Made by a program: the position numbers and the translations under genes. This document shows, one piece after another, positions 12,650 through 22,163 of a stretch of DNA of 64,000 nt. The notes beneath the pieces are model-generated. The model had not been told where the DNA came from and did no database searches. It saw only the letters and a program-made list of their open reading frames with translations. Location: positions 58,258,619 through 58,322,618 of the forward strand of contig NC_061862.1 in NCBI RefSeq assembly GCF_907164915.1. The letters run 5' to 3'. The first letter of the stretch is position 1. Each line of letters opens with the position of its first letter. This DNA is from Impatiens glandulifera (taxonomy: Eukaryota; Streptophyta; Magnoliopsida; Ericales; Balsaminaceae).

Positions 12650-12650
<1 letters not shown>
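11950..12650 (+). pseudogene. FAR1/FRS-type (MULE) transposase pseudogene
   Basis: Recognisable MULE-transposase/FAR1-RELATED blocks: FFYVLDLDGESR (about 12036-12070), TNSYDMSFAPFIGVNHHG and SILLGCGLISSEDTESF (12154-12265), a LCLWHIMKK block (about 12387-12413), and FVKDKFWAGMSTSQR (about 12600-12645). FAR1-family proteins descend from MULE transposases and act as transcription factors when domesticated. Stops near 12022 and 12517 (the latter TGA where a Trp codon is expected) and frame changes show it is dead. It begins at the gap and ends at a TA microsatellite, so both the FAR1 zinc finger and the C-terminal SWIM domain are missing. It may be the internal part of the element bounded by the arms at 10829 and 12825. 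Confidence 0.82.
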
Positions 12651-12654
<4 letters not shown>

Positions 12655-12681
<27 letters not shown>

Positions 12682-12825
12682 ATGATGCTTAATTTTTAAA
12701 GTGTCCGGATTGCGAGCTGTGGTTAATTTGGATATATGTGAGAGTAAATGTATACTTTGGTTGGATTTTGGGTTGACCCGCCCATAAAATTTTTACCGTA
12801 ATATTTTTTTCACGATTTTTTATAT
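12655..12825. repeat. Right arm of the MULE-like inverted repeat
   Basis: Reverse complement of 10829-11035. It contains GTGGTTAATTTGGATATATG, GTTGACCCGCCC and TTTACCGTAATA, and ends TTTTTTATA. It starts in a TA microsatellite that directly abuts the FAR1/MULE relic. Compared with the left arm it lacks the central AACCGTTTTAAG portion. Confidence 0.6.
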
Positions 12826-12830
12826 TATTA

Positions 12831-12848
12831 CTCGTGCAAATGCACGAG
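12831..12848. other. Perfect 8-bp hairpin just outside the right arm
   Basis: CTCGTGCA-AA-TGCACGAG is a perfect stem with a two-base loop, five bases outside the right arm. GC-rich short hairpins of this kind occur near the ends of several plant repeat types; I cannot assign it. Confidence 0.4.
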
Positions 12849-12940
12849 ATACATGTTAGTTATATAAATATTAACATCTTTTTTTTTTAAATATTCACTA
12901 CTTGTGCTGATATAGAGGTTTTTTTTTATAATTAATTCTC
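12849..12940. other. Remnant resembling the 5' flank of the copy B CBP60 gene
   Basis: AAATATTCACTACTTGTG, GATATAGAGG and ATTAATTC occur in the same order as in 63210-63265, upstream of the complete CBP60-like gene. The match is short and AT-rich, so it could be a shared repeat and not a gene remnant. Confidence 0.35.
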
Positions 12941-13102
12941 TTTAATAAGAAACATATTTTAATATCTAGTAGGATTAGAATATATTAAAATCGAATTAAA
13001 AGTCAAGTTTAGTCGATCCTAATAAGTGGTATCACACAAAATTTTAATCTCTAACAATATCCAACCCCCTTCTATTGTTGTATCCGATCCTAAGTCATAA
13101 CA
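12941..13102 (+). mobile_element. Truncated 5' LTR of the gag-only copia element
   Basis: Matches the last 160 bases of the complete LTR at 17676-18441, including GTCGATCCTAA...GTGGTATCACAC and the closing CTAA(G)...TAACA. The rest of the 5' LTR is missing on the left, where sequence of another origin begins. Confidence 0.75.
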
Positions 13103-13104
13103 AG

Positions 13105-13116
13105 TGGTATCAAACC
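13105..13116 (+). other. Copia primer-binding site, mutated
   Basis: TGGTATCAAACC. The canonical Ty1/copia site TGGTATCAGAGC pairs with the 3' end of initiator Met tRNA. It is placed two bases after the LTR end; the second copy at 18444 is closer to canonical. Confidence 0.65.
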
Positions 13117-13170
13117 AGTAGTTTCTATTCTCAAACAAAAAAATTAATCAAGTTTCTATTCATCCAAATC

Positions 13171-14749
13171 ATGTCTCTCCTAAACAAAATCTCAATGTTA
13201 ATCAAGGAAGATTATGATGATTTAAAGATCAGGATGCAGACTCATTTGACTGCTCTAGTTGACGATATGTGATACGTCATCACTGATGGGCCAATGAAGA
13301 TCCAGACGATCAGCACAGCCACAACCTCAACCGATGGCATTCCTGAGATGAAGGATAAACCAAGACATGAGTGGATGACTGAAGATAAAAAAGGTTAATC
13401 TATACAACGTGGCCAAAGATATCCTCTATAAGACGCTGAACAAAAATATGTATGGCAAGATTAAGTCATTCTCGACTACCAAAGAAATTTGGGAGAAGTT
13501 GACTCAACTTTGCGAAGGCAACGATCAAAAGAAAGAGAACAGACTTATGGTTGTCACGCAACAGTTTGATAGCATCAAGATGCGGCCTAGAAAAAATGGA
13601 GAATTGACGAATGGTTCAAACAACATTGTCATTGAGCTCTCAACTCTAGGAAAAACATACAACAATAGAGAGGTTGCTTTCAAGGTGGTGAGAGCCCTAC
13701 CAGAAAATGGGACATAAATACAATGGCCATTAGAGAATCAAAGACCTCAACAAACTAGAGTTCCACGACCTCTCGATGAACTTAAAACTTATGAGTTTGA
13801 AATAAACTCAAGACACAAAGAGGAGCCGAAGACTTTTCTAGCTTAAGAAAGCAAAAGAAAGTGGTCTGACAACTCAGATGAAAAATCTTCAAGTGAAGAT
13901 GAGGAGGAAAACATCAAATGCTTCATGGAACACTACACTAAGGTATTTGACTTCTTCTCTAACGACTTCACGAGAGATGATATAGTCATTGCACTCAATG
14001 ACATGGTCATTGAGTACAAGAAACTGTCAGACTCTCTTAATGAGATAAATTTGAAAAACAAATCTGATAGTACAAGTTTTTCACTTCAAAATAATGAACC
14101 TGAAGTTTTGAAGAATAATAAAGCAAATGAGTTCTCATCTAAGAATGAGAAGCTCAAAGAAACTATCAAATCTCTTTTTGCTGAAAATCAAAGATTGAAC
14201 TATGTGACTAAATCTTGGACAAAATCTGGAAAAGCTGTTACACAGATGATTATTGAGTAAAGGCCTATTGGATGTAAATCTGGTTTAGGATTTGATAACA
14301 GCTTTCCAAATGAGTCCAATAAAAAGTTAAAATCAGTTAAAGGAAATCTTAAATTCATAAACTTTGTCAATAGTACTTTAACTGACACTAGAACTAGTCA
14401 TAGATGTAATGACTTAACCTTAAAAGATGATGTTAAATATGTCAAGCCGACTTTTAATTGACTCAAGCCTGAGAAGCGGCAGCCAGCTGGTCTGGCAAAC
14501 AAAACTTTAACAAAAAGTCAAAAGGTTTTCATCAAAAACCATATTTTAAAGTTAAGGAATCATCAGCAGGCAGAAATCAATCTGCCAAATACACTACACA
14601 CAACGAGAAATCCATAAAAATAATCAAAGGACGAATAAGCCACAAACCTTAAGAAAAATGGGTACCAAATCTGTTATTATCTATGGATGCAGGTAAAACA
14701 ACACGTTCGAATGGAATACATGTCAACAGATCAACAAGTGGTGGACATT
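13171..14749 (+). pseudogene. gag of gag-only copia element, leader plus repeat unit 1
   Basis: Copia-type Gag, which would form the particle and bind RNA. The start MSLLNKISMLIKEDYDDLK is at 13171. The usual MWxVITDGP block has TGA at its Trp codon (about 13269). Further blocks are KDKPRHEW, SFSTTKEIWEKLTQL, LSTLGKTYNNREVAFKVVRA, DDIVIALNDMVIEYKKLSDS and, near 14280, a GLGFDNSF-type block. Homology ends at SMDAG (about 14690), just where protease would normally begin. No CCHC zinc knuckle is visible between the RALP block and the Ser/Asp/Glu-rich segment. Several frameshifts are present. Repeat unit 1 runs from CCTGAG at 13342 to 14749. Confidence 0.82.
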
Positions 14750-16166
14750 CCTGAGATGAAGGATAAACCAAGACATGAGTGGACGAATAAAGATAAAGAA
14801 AGGTCAATTCTAGACAACGTGGCCAAGATATTTCTCTATAAGATGCTGGTCAAAAATTTGTTCAGCAAGATTAAGTCATTCTCGACTACCAAGAAATTTG
14901 GAGAAGTTGACTCAACTTTGCGAAGGTCAACGATCAAAAGAAAGATACAAACTTATGGTTGTCCCGCAAAAGTTTGATAGCATCAAGATGCGGGCCTAGA
15001 GAAACAATTGCTGAATTTGACGAATGGTTCAACAACATTGTCATTGAGCTCTAACTCTAGGAAAAACATACAACAATAGAGAGGTTACTTTCAAGGTGGG
15101 GAGAGCCCTACCTAGAGAATGGGACCAAAAAAAGACAATGGCCATGAGAGAATCAAAAGACCTCAACCACAAATGGAGTTCACGACCTCTTCGATGAACT
15201 AAAATTACGAGTTTGAAATAAACTCAAGAAACAAAGAGGAGTCGAAGGACTCTACTAGCTTAAGAAAGCACAAAGAAGTGGGCTGACAGCTCAGATGAAA
15301 ACTCTCAAGTGAAGATGAGGAGTAAAACCTCAAATACTTCATGGCACACTATACTAATGTATTTGACTTCTCCTCTAACGACTTCACGAGAGATGATATA
15401 GTCATTGTACTCAATTGACATGGTCCTTGAGTACAAGAAACTGTCACACTCCTCTTAATGAGTTAAATTGAAAAACAATATGATAGTACAAGTTTTTCAC
15501 TTCAAAATAATGAAACTGAAGTTTTGAAGAATAATAAAGCAAATGAGTTTTCTCATCTAAGAATGAGAAACTCAAAGAATGATTAAATCTCTTTTTGTTG
15601 AAAACCAAAGATTGAACTATGTGACTAATTCTTGGACAAAATCTGGAAAGCTGTTACATAGATGATTATTGAGTAAAGGTCTATCAGATGTAAATCTGGT
15701 TTAGGATTTGATAACAGCTTTCAAATGAGTCCAATAAAACGTTAAATCAGTTAAAGGAAAGCTTAAATTCATAAACTTTGTCAATAATACTTTAAACTGA
15801 TACTAGAACTAGTCATAGATTGTAGTGACTTAACCTTAAAAGATTGATGTTAAATATGTCAAAACGACTTTTAGTGGACTCAAGCCTAAGAAGCGGGCAA
15901 CCAGCTGGTCTGGCAAACAAAACTTTAACAAAAAGTCAAAAGTTTTCATCAAAAAACCATCTTTTAAAGTTAAGGAATCATCAGTAGGCAGAAATCAATC
16001 TGTCAAATACACTACACACAACGGGAAATCCATAAAATAATCAAAGGACTGAATAAGACACAAACCCAAAGAAAAATGAGCACCAGATCTGTTATTGTCT
16101 ATGGATGCGGGTAAAATAACACGTTCGAATGGATACATGTCAACAGATCAGCAAGTGGTGGACATT
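14750..16166 (+). pseudogene. Tandem gag segment, repeat unit 2
   Basis: Second head-to-tail copy of the 1.4 kb gag segment (1417 bp). It begins CCTGAGATGAAGGATAAACC like unit 1 and ends GTGGTGGACATT. It lacks the N-terminal leader with the start codon, so it is not a complete gene. Single-base indels break the frame repeatedly. The same landmark blocks appear in order (KPRHEW, FSTTKK, then the QRLNYVT-type region). Confidence 0.85.
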
Positions 16167-17575
16167 CCATGAGATGAAGGATAAACCAAGACATGAGTGG
16201 ACGACTAAAGATAAAAGAAAGGTCAATCTAGACAACTGTGGCAAGATATCCTCTATAAGCCGCTGAACAAAAATATGTTCAGCAAGATTAAGTCATTCTC
16301 GCTACCAAGAAGTTTTGGGAGAAGTTGACTCAACTTTGCGAGGACAACCGATCAAAAGAAGAGAACAACTTAATGGTTGTCACGCAAACTTTTGATAGGA
16401 TCAAGGATGCGGCCTAGAGAAACAATGGCTTGATTTGGACGGAATGGTTCCAACAACATTGTCATTGAAACTCTTCAACTCTAGAAAAACATATAGCCAT
16501 AGAGAGGTTTGATTTCAAGGTGGTGAGAGCCCTACCTAGAGAATGGGACATAAAGACAATGGCCATTAGTGAATCAAAAGTCCTCAACAAAATGGAGTTG
16601 CACGACCTTTCGATGAACTTAAAACTTACGAGTTGAAAAAACTCAGAAACCAAGAGGAGCCGAAGACTCTGCTAGCTTACGAAGGCAAAGAAAGTGGGCT
16701 GGCAGCTCAGATGAAAACTCTTCAAGTTCATATAGAGGAAAACTCAAATGCTTCATTGCACACTGCACTAAGGTATTTTGACTTCTCCTCTAACGACTTC
16801 ACGAGAGAAGATATTGTCATTGACTCAAGACAGGTCCTGAGTACAAGAAGCATGTCAGACTATCTTAATGAGATAAATTTGAAAAACAAATCTGATAGTA
16901 CAAGTTTTTCACTTCAAACAATGAACCTGAAGTTTTGAAGAATAATAAAGCAAAGAGTTCTCATCTAAGAATGAGAAGATCAAGAAACGATCAAATCTCT
17001 TTTTGTTGAAAACCAAAAATTGAACTATGGGACTAATTCTTGGAAAAAATCTGGAAAAGTTGTTACACAGATGATTATGAGTAAAGGCCTATTGGATGTA
17101 AATCTGGTTAGGATTTGATAACAGCTTCCAAATGAGTCCAATAAAAAGTTAAAATCAGTTAAAGGAAAGCTTAAATTCATAAACTTTGTCAATAGTACTT
17201 TAACAGGACACTAGAATTAGTCATAGATGTAGTGACTTAACCTTAAAAGATGATGTTAAATATGTCAAGCCGACTTTTAGTTGACTTAAGCCTGAGAAGT
17301 GGGCAGCCAGCTGGTCTGGACAAATAAAACTTTGACAAAAAGTCAAAAGGTTTCATCAAAAAACCATCTTTTAAAGTTAAGGAATCATCAGCAGGCAAAA
17401 ATCAATCTGCCAATACACTACACACAACGGGAAATCCATAAAACATAATCATCATGACGAATAAGCCATAAACCCAAAGAAAACTGAGCACCAGATCTGT
17501 TATTGTCTATGGATTGCGGGTAAACAACACGTTCGAATGGAATACATGTCAACAGATCAGCAAGTGGTGGACATT
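16167..17575 (+). pseudogene. Tandem gag segment, repeat unit 3
   Basis: Third head-to-tail copy (about 1409 bp), again without the leader. It runs through FSSNDFTREDIV and SDYLNEINLKNKSDSTSFSL, then to GTGGTGGACATT at its end. Here, unlike at the previous junctions, the sequence goes on to TTCCACGAGCTGCTCCCC and the polypurine tract. Heavily frameshifted. Confidence 0.85.
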
Positions 17576-17659
17576 TCCACGAGCTGCTCCCCAAAACTAA
17601 GTTTTTTTTACTCTAGAATATTTTAGATCTGTTAGATTTGAATTTAATCTAGTATGCAT

Positions 17660-17675
17660 AAATTTAGGGGGAATT
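17660..17675 (+). other. Polypurine tract of gag-only element
   Basis: AAATTTAGGGGGAATT directly precedes the TGTTAATAAG start of the LTR. It would prime plus-strand synthesis. It lies only about 85 bases after the last gag homology, so there is no room for pol. The repeat copy is at 30170-30185. Confidence 0.7.
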
Positions 17676-18441
17676 TGTTAATAAGATGATAAGTAGATGT
17701 GTTGACACAGATGTTATAACCGTGCTGAAAGAACAGTCGGTTGATGACATTGTACATCAACTAACTAGTCTTAAGCCCGAGTGGAGAAACTATATTAAGA
17801 CGTTGACGCTGTTAAAAGGAGGGAAAACACGGTAGAGGGGAAAGAACAAGTAGGGGAAGCCTAATAGAGGAGGAAGGGGAGGTTGGGGAAGGACTTCTCC
17901 TTTGAAGAGAAGTCTAGAATATAGTATTATATAGTTAAGGATATAATTAGATTTTTCTGCATATTTAATCTCCTTTGAAGTTAGATCTTCACAGCTTGTT
18001 TCAGTTCCTTTTTTAGTTAAATTGTCCCATGACAAGGCATATATTCTTAAGCTTGCCTTTCATCGGGTTCACTTTTATTGGCCTTATCTGGGTTGTCATA
18101 GTCAATCCTAAACCGAATTTGCATTAGGTAAACCTTAGTAGACAAATTTATTGTGTGACTGCATCCCCAGATTTCGTTCAGGAACTGACCACATAAGTTA
18201 AACATTGGTTTTCAAACGAAAGAGTTTGAATCTTTTATCATACATTTTTTTCTCTCATCGTACATATATATAATATTTTCTTTATTAGTATAATAATTTA
18301 ATATCTTGTAGGATTAAAATATATTAAAATCAAATTAAAAGTCAAGTTTAGTCGATCCTAACAAGTGGTATCACACCAAATTTTAATCTCTAACAATATT
18401 CAACTCCCTTTTATTGTTGTAGCCGATCCTAAGTCCTAACA
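17676..18441 (+). mobile_element. LTR of gag-only (TR-GAG-type) copia element, carrying antisense gag
   Basis: The 766-bp LTR runs from TGTTAATAAG to CCTAACA, bounded by the polypurine tract on the left and a primer-binding site on the right. Its middle (about 17930-18125), read on the - strand, encodes a piece of Gag: KKGTETSCEDLTSKEIKYAE preceded by the GLGFD-type region. It corresponds to the C-terminal half of the element's own gag. The outer part holds ACAGTCGGTTGATGACATTG, which is also in the LTR at 30186. This LTR serves as 3' LTR for units 1-3 and as 5' LTR for the next gag copy. Confidence 0.75.
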
Positions 18442-18443
18442 AG

Positions 18444-18455
18444 TGGTATTAGAGC
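18444..18455 (+). other. Copia primer-binding site (initiator Met tRNA type)
   Basis: TGGTATTAGAGC, one base from canonical TGGTATCAGAGC, two bases after the LTR end. Confidence 0.75.
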
Positions 18456-18493
18456 AGTAGTTTTCTATTCTCAAGCAAATAATCATCCAAATC

Positions 18494-20056
18494 ATGTCTC
18501 TCCTAAACAAAATCTCAATGTTAATCAAGGAAGATTATGATGATTTAAAGATCAGGATGTAGGCTCATTTGACTGCTCTAGTTGACGATATGTGATAAGA
18601 CATCACTGATGGGCCAATGAGATCCAAACGATCAGCACAACCACAACCTCAACCGATGGCATTCCTGAGATGAAGGATAAACCAAGACATGAGTGGACGA
18701 CTGAAGATAAAAGAATGTCAATCTGGACAACGTTGTCAAAGATATCCTCTATAAGACACTGGACAAAAATATGTTCAAGCAAGATTAAGTCATTCTCGAC
18801 TACCAAAGAAATTTGGGAGAAGTTGACTCAACTTTGCAAAGGCAACGATCAAAAGAAAGAGAACAAACTTATGGTTGTCACACAAAAGTTGATAGCATCA
18901 AGATGCGGCCTGGAGAAACAATGGATGAATTTGACGAATGGTTCAACAACATTGTCATTAAGCTCTCAACTCTAGGAAAAACATACAGCAATAAAGAGGT
19001 TGCTTTCAAGGTGTGAGAGCCCTACCTAGAGAATGGGACATAAGACAATGGCATGAGAGAATCAAAAGACCTCAACAAAATGGAGTTGCACGACCTCTTC
19101 GATGAACTTAAAATTTACGAGATTGAAATAAACTCAAGAAACGAAGAGGTGCCGAAGACTCTGCTAACTTAAGAAAGCAAAAGCAAGTGGGCTGACAGCT
19201 TAGATGAAAACTCTTCAAGTGAAGATGAGGAGAAAAATCAGATGTTTCTTGGCATAACTGTACTAAGGTATTTGACTTTCCTCCTCTAACGATTTCAGCG
19301 AGAGAATGATATTGTCACTGCACTCAATGACATGGTCATTGAGTACAAGAAACTGTTAGACTCTCTTAATGAGATAAATTTGAAAAACAAATTAGATAGT
19401 ACAAGTTTTTCACTTAAAAACAATGAACCTGAGTTTTGAAAATAATGAAGCAAATGAGTTCTTATCTAAGAATGAGAAGCTCAAGAAAACGATCAAAACT
19501 CTTTTTTCTGAAAACCAAAGATTGAACTATGTGACTAATTCTTGGACGAAATCTGAAAAAGCTGTACCAGATGATTATTGAGCAAAGGCCTGTCGGATGT
19601 AAATCTGGTTTAGGATTGATAATAGCTTTCCAAATGAGTCCAATACAAAGTTAAAATCAGTTAAAGGAAAGCTTAAATTCATAAACTTTGTCAATAGTAC
19701 TTTAACTGACACTAGAACTAGTCATAGATGTAGTGACTTAATCTTAAAAGGTGATGTAAATATGTTAAGCCGACTTTAGTTGACTCAAGCCTGAGAAGCG
19801 GGCAGCCAACTGGTCTAGCAAACAAAAACCTTGACAAAAAGTCAAAAGGTTTTCATTAAAAACATCTTTTAAGTTAAGGAATCATCAGGAGTAGAATTCA
19901 ATCTGCCAAATACACTACACACAATAGGAAATCAATAAAAATATTCAAAGGACGAATAAGCCACAAACCCAAAGAAAATGGGCACCAGATCTGTTATTGT
20001 CTATGAATGCGGGTAAAATAACACGTTCGAATGAAATACATGTCAACAGATCAGCA
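18494..20056 (+). pseudogene. gag of gag-only copia element, second copy (unit 4)
   Basis: Leader from the ATG at 18494 (MSLLNKISMLIKEDYDDLK) followed by repeat unit 4 from 18664 to the insertion site of element 1. It shares with the first copy the TGA in place of the conserved Trp codon of the MWxVITDGP block (about 18592), plus blocks KDKPRHEW, STTKEIWEKLTQLC and DEFDEWFNNIVIKLSTLGKT. The zinc knuckle is again absent. Frameshifts occur at several points. Its 3' continuation is on the far side of the nested element, at 30078. Confidence 0.82.
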
Positions 20057-20057
20057 A

Positions 20058-21810
20058 ATTAGAGATTAGAGACGGAGGTCTGACTAAGGATGAAGGCTAT
20101 GAAAAAACGGTTTGATAGAAATCCTGTTAGGGATTAATATCTCTTTTATTCTACGCAAAACTTGTGTAAACCCTTGAAACAGATTCAAGGCGGAATTGTT
20201 ACTTGGGTTTGAAGCACAAGATGAAATATGAAAAGATGATAGAAATGAAGAACACAACAGTTTGTTTATAGATGTTCGGATCTTCAAGAAAGATACGTGG
20301 CACTCTTCCATTGGAAAGCCTCCATTGTACAGAGCAGGTTCTGAGCACAAGGATCGTGGCCGTACCGAACTGGTAGTGCGCCGAATATTCCATCAGGGAT
20401 GTACCTTCAAAACGGGTAATGTGAGGAAAATTCTCTTACGTGGCATTCCTTGATTGGATGCATATAGTTGTTGTACTAATCCTCACTAGAAAGTGGAGCA
20501 GAAGTAGGGTACACCTATAGCACGTGGGTAGGAGAAATGCTAGATTCAAGCGTACTGCTTAAACAGAGCATTAGACGTATTTCAGTTAGACGAATTTGTA
20601 AAATCAGTCTAATGAAATAAGTCAACTCATTCTAATGAAAAAACGTCTATTAGACCGCCTGGTCTAATAGAATTAGACTCGCGTCTAATTATAATAACAA
20701 TTAGACGGGTACGTCTAACTCCACTGAGTTAGACTACACGTCTAATTTCGGTTCTACCTCAGACTAATCTGAAGGAGTTAGACTCACGTCTAACTTTCAC
20801 TAATTAGACTACCCGTCTAATTATTCAATAACCATTAGACCGACACGTCTAACTCAGATGAGTTAGACTGACGCGTCTAATTCCGGTTCTACCTCAGACT
20901 AATTTGAAGGAGTTAGACTCACGTCTAACTTTCACTAATTAGACTACCCGTCTAATTATTCAATAATCATTAGACCGACACGTCTAACTCCGATGAGTTA
21001 GACTGACGCGTCTAATTCCGGTTCTACCTCAGACTAATCTGAAAGAGTTAGACTCACGTCTAACTTTCACTAATTAGACTACCCGTCTAATTATTCAATA
21101 ACTATTAGACCGACACGTCTAACTCCGATGAGTTAGACTGACGCGTCTAATTTCGGTTCTATCTCATACTAATCTGAAGAAGTTAGACTCACGTCTAACT
21201 TTCACTAATTAGACTACCCGTCTAATTATCAAATAACCATTAGAATGCCACGTCTAACTCCAATGAGTTAGACTGACACATCTAATTCCGCGTATTCATT
21301 AGACTATCCGTCTAATTCTTTACGTCTATTAGACTTACACGTCTAACTCCGATGAGTTAAACTGTACGTCTAATTTTATTAGACTCACGTCTAATTCCAT
21401 TAGACTCACGTCTAATTCCATTAGACTCACGTCTAATTCCATTAGACTTACATCTAATTCCGTGTATTTATCAGACTATCCGTCTAATTCTTTACGTCTA
21501 TTAGACTTGCGTCTAATTCCGTGTATTCATTAGACTATCCGTCTAATTCTTTACACATCTATTAGACTTACACGTCTAACTCCGATGAGTTAGACTGTAC
21601 GTCTAATTCTATTAGACTTGCGTCTATCCATTAGACTTACGTCTAATTTAATGCGAATGGAATCAAAATCAGTCTAATGACCCTCATTAGATCCAAGTCT
21701 AATGACATGTAGTCTTAATACACCTGTATCAAAACTCATAAATTATTTCATTATCAAAATATCAGTGGCTAAATTATTTCAACACTTAGTCAAAATAATT
21801 TGACCCAACA
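20058..21810 (-). mobile_element. SIRE-like copia element 1, 3' LTR
   Basis: Matches the 5' LTR of the same element (28060-30077); on the - strand it begins TGTTGGGTCAAATTATTTTG at 21810. The expected outer end (reverse of TGATAGGATCAGC) has been lost: the sequence passes from TR-GAG DNA (CAGATCAGCAA) through a few unmatched bases into the LTR at about 20067. The 20550-21720 part is the palindrome array described separately; 20080-20520 holds the promoter-side and transcribed parts. Confidence 0.85.
20550..21720. repeat. TTAGAC...GTCTAA palindrome array, element 1 3' LTR
   Basis: Dense inverted hexamers, TTAGAC followed after about 2-8 bases by GTCTAA. They are organised in a 135-bp tandem unit that starts near 20775, 20910, 21045 and 21180. 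From about 21290 shorter mixed units take over, including back-to-back TTAGACTCACGTCTAATTCC. In LTR orientation the array lies in U3, upstream of the probable TATA box. Confidence 0.92.
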
Positions 21811-21826
21811 ATTTCCCCCTTTTTGA
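21811..21826 (-). other. Polypurine tract of element 1
   Basis: On the - strand AAAAAGGGGGAAAT sits directly before the TGTTGGG start of the 3' LTR, as expected for a copia element. Confidence 0.75.
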
Positions 21827-22163
21827 TGAAGAAATTGAAAACCTGCATACATATAACAAGACATGCATTCATCCAATAAATAACCAAACAAACAGCATGC
21901 AAGTAATCATTCAAAAACATCCATGTTAATCACATATGAGTGTTTTCAGAAGAAACACTCAAAATATTGTTCAATGTAACCACGATAAGTTTACCAAAAA
22001 CATTATAAAAACATTCAAAATAACTACAAAAGTACATTTAATCATTAGTCTTCTTCTTCTTCTTCTTTTTTCTGGTCATGACTTCTGGACAGGATAGACT
22101 TCAACCTAAGATGTCTCTAAGACTGCAATTAGAGGGGAGTTGGAGTCTTCACTTTTTCGTTTC
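21827..22163. other. Element 1 3' untranslated region
   Basis: No ORF supported. A TTC/GAA microsatellite near 22050-22067 could encode a Lys/Glu-rich C-terminal tail of the adjacent ORF on the - strand, but the frame is broken. Confidence 0.5.

Noticed and set aside
20550..21720. Regularly spaced repeats resembling a CRISPR array
   Set aside because: Units vary in length, the 'spacers' are themselves repeated, the array lies in a retrotransposon LTR of a plant, and no cas gene is present.
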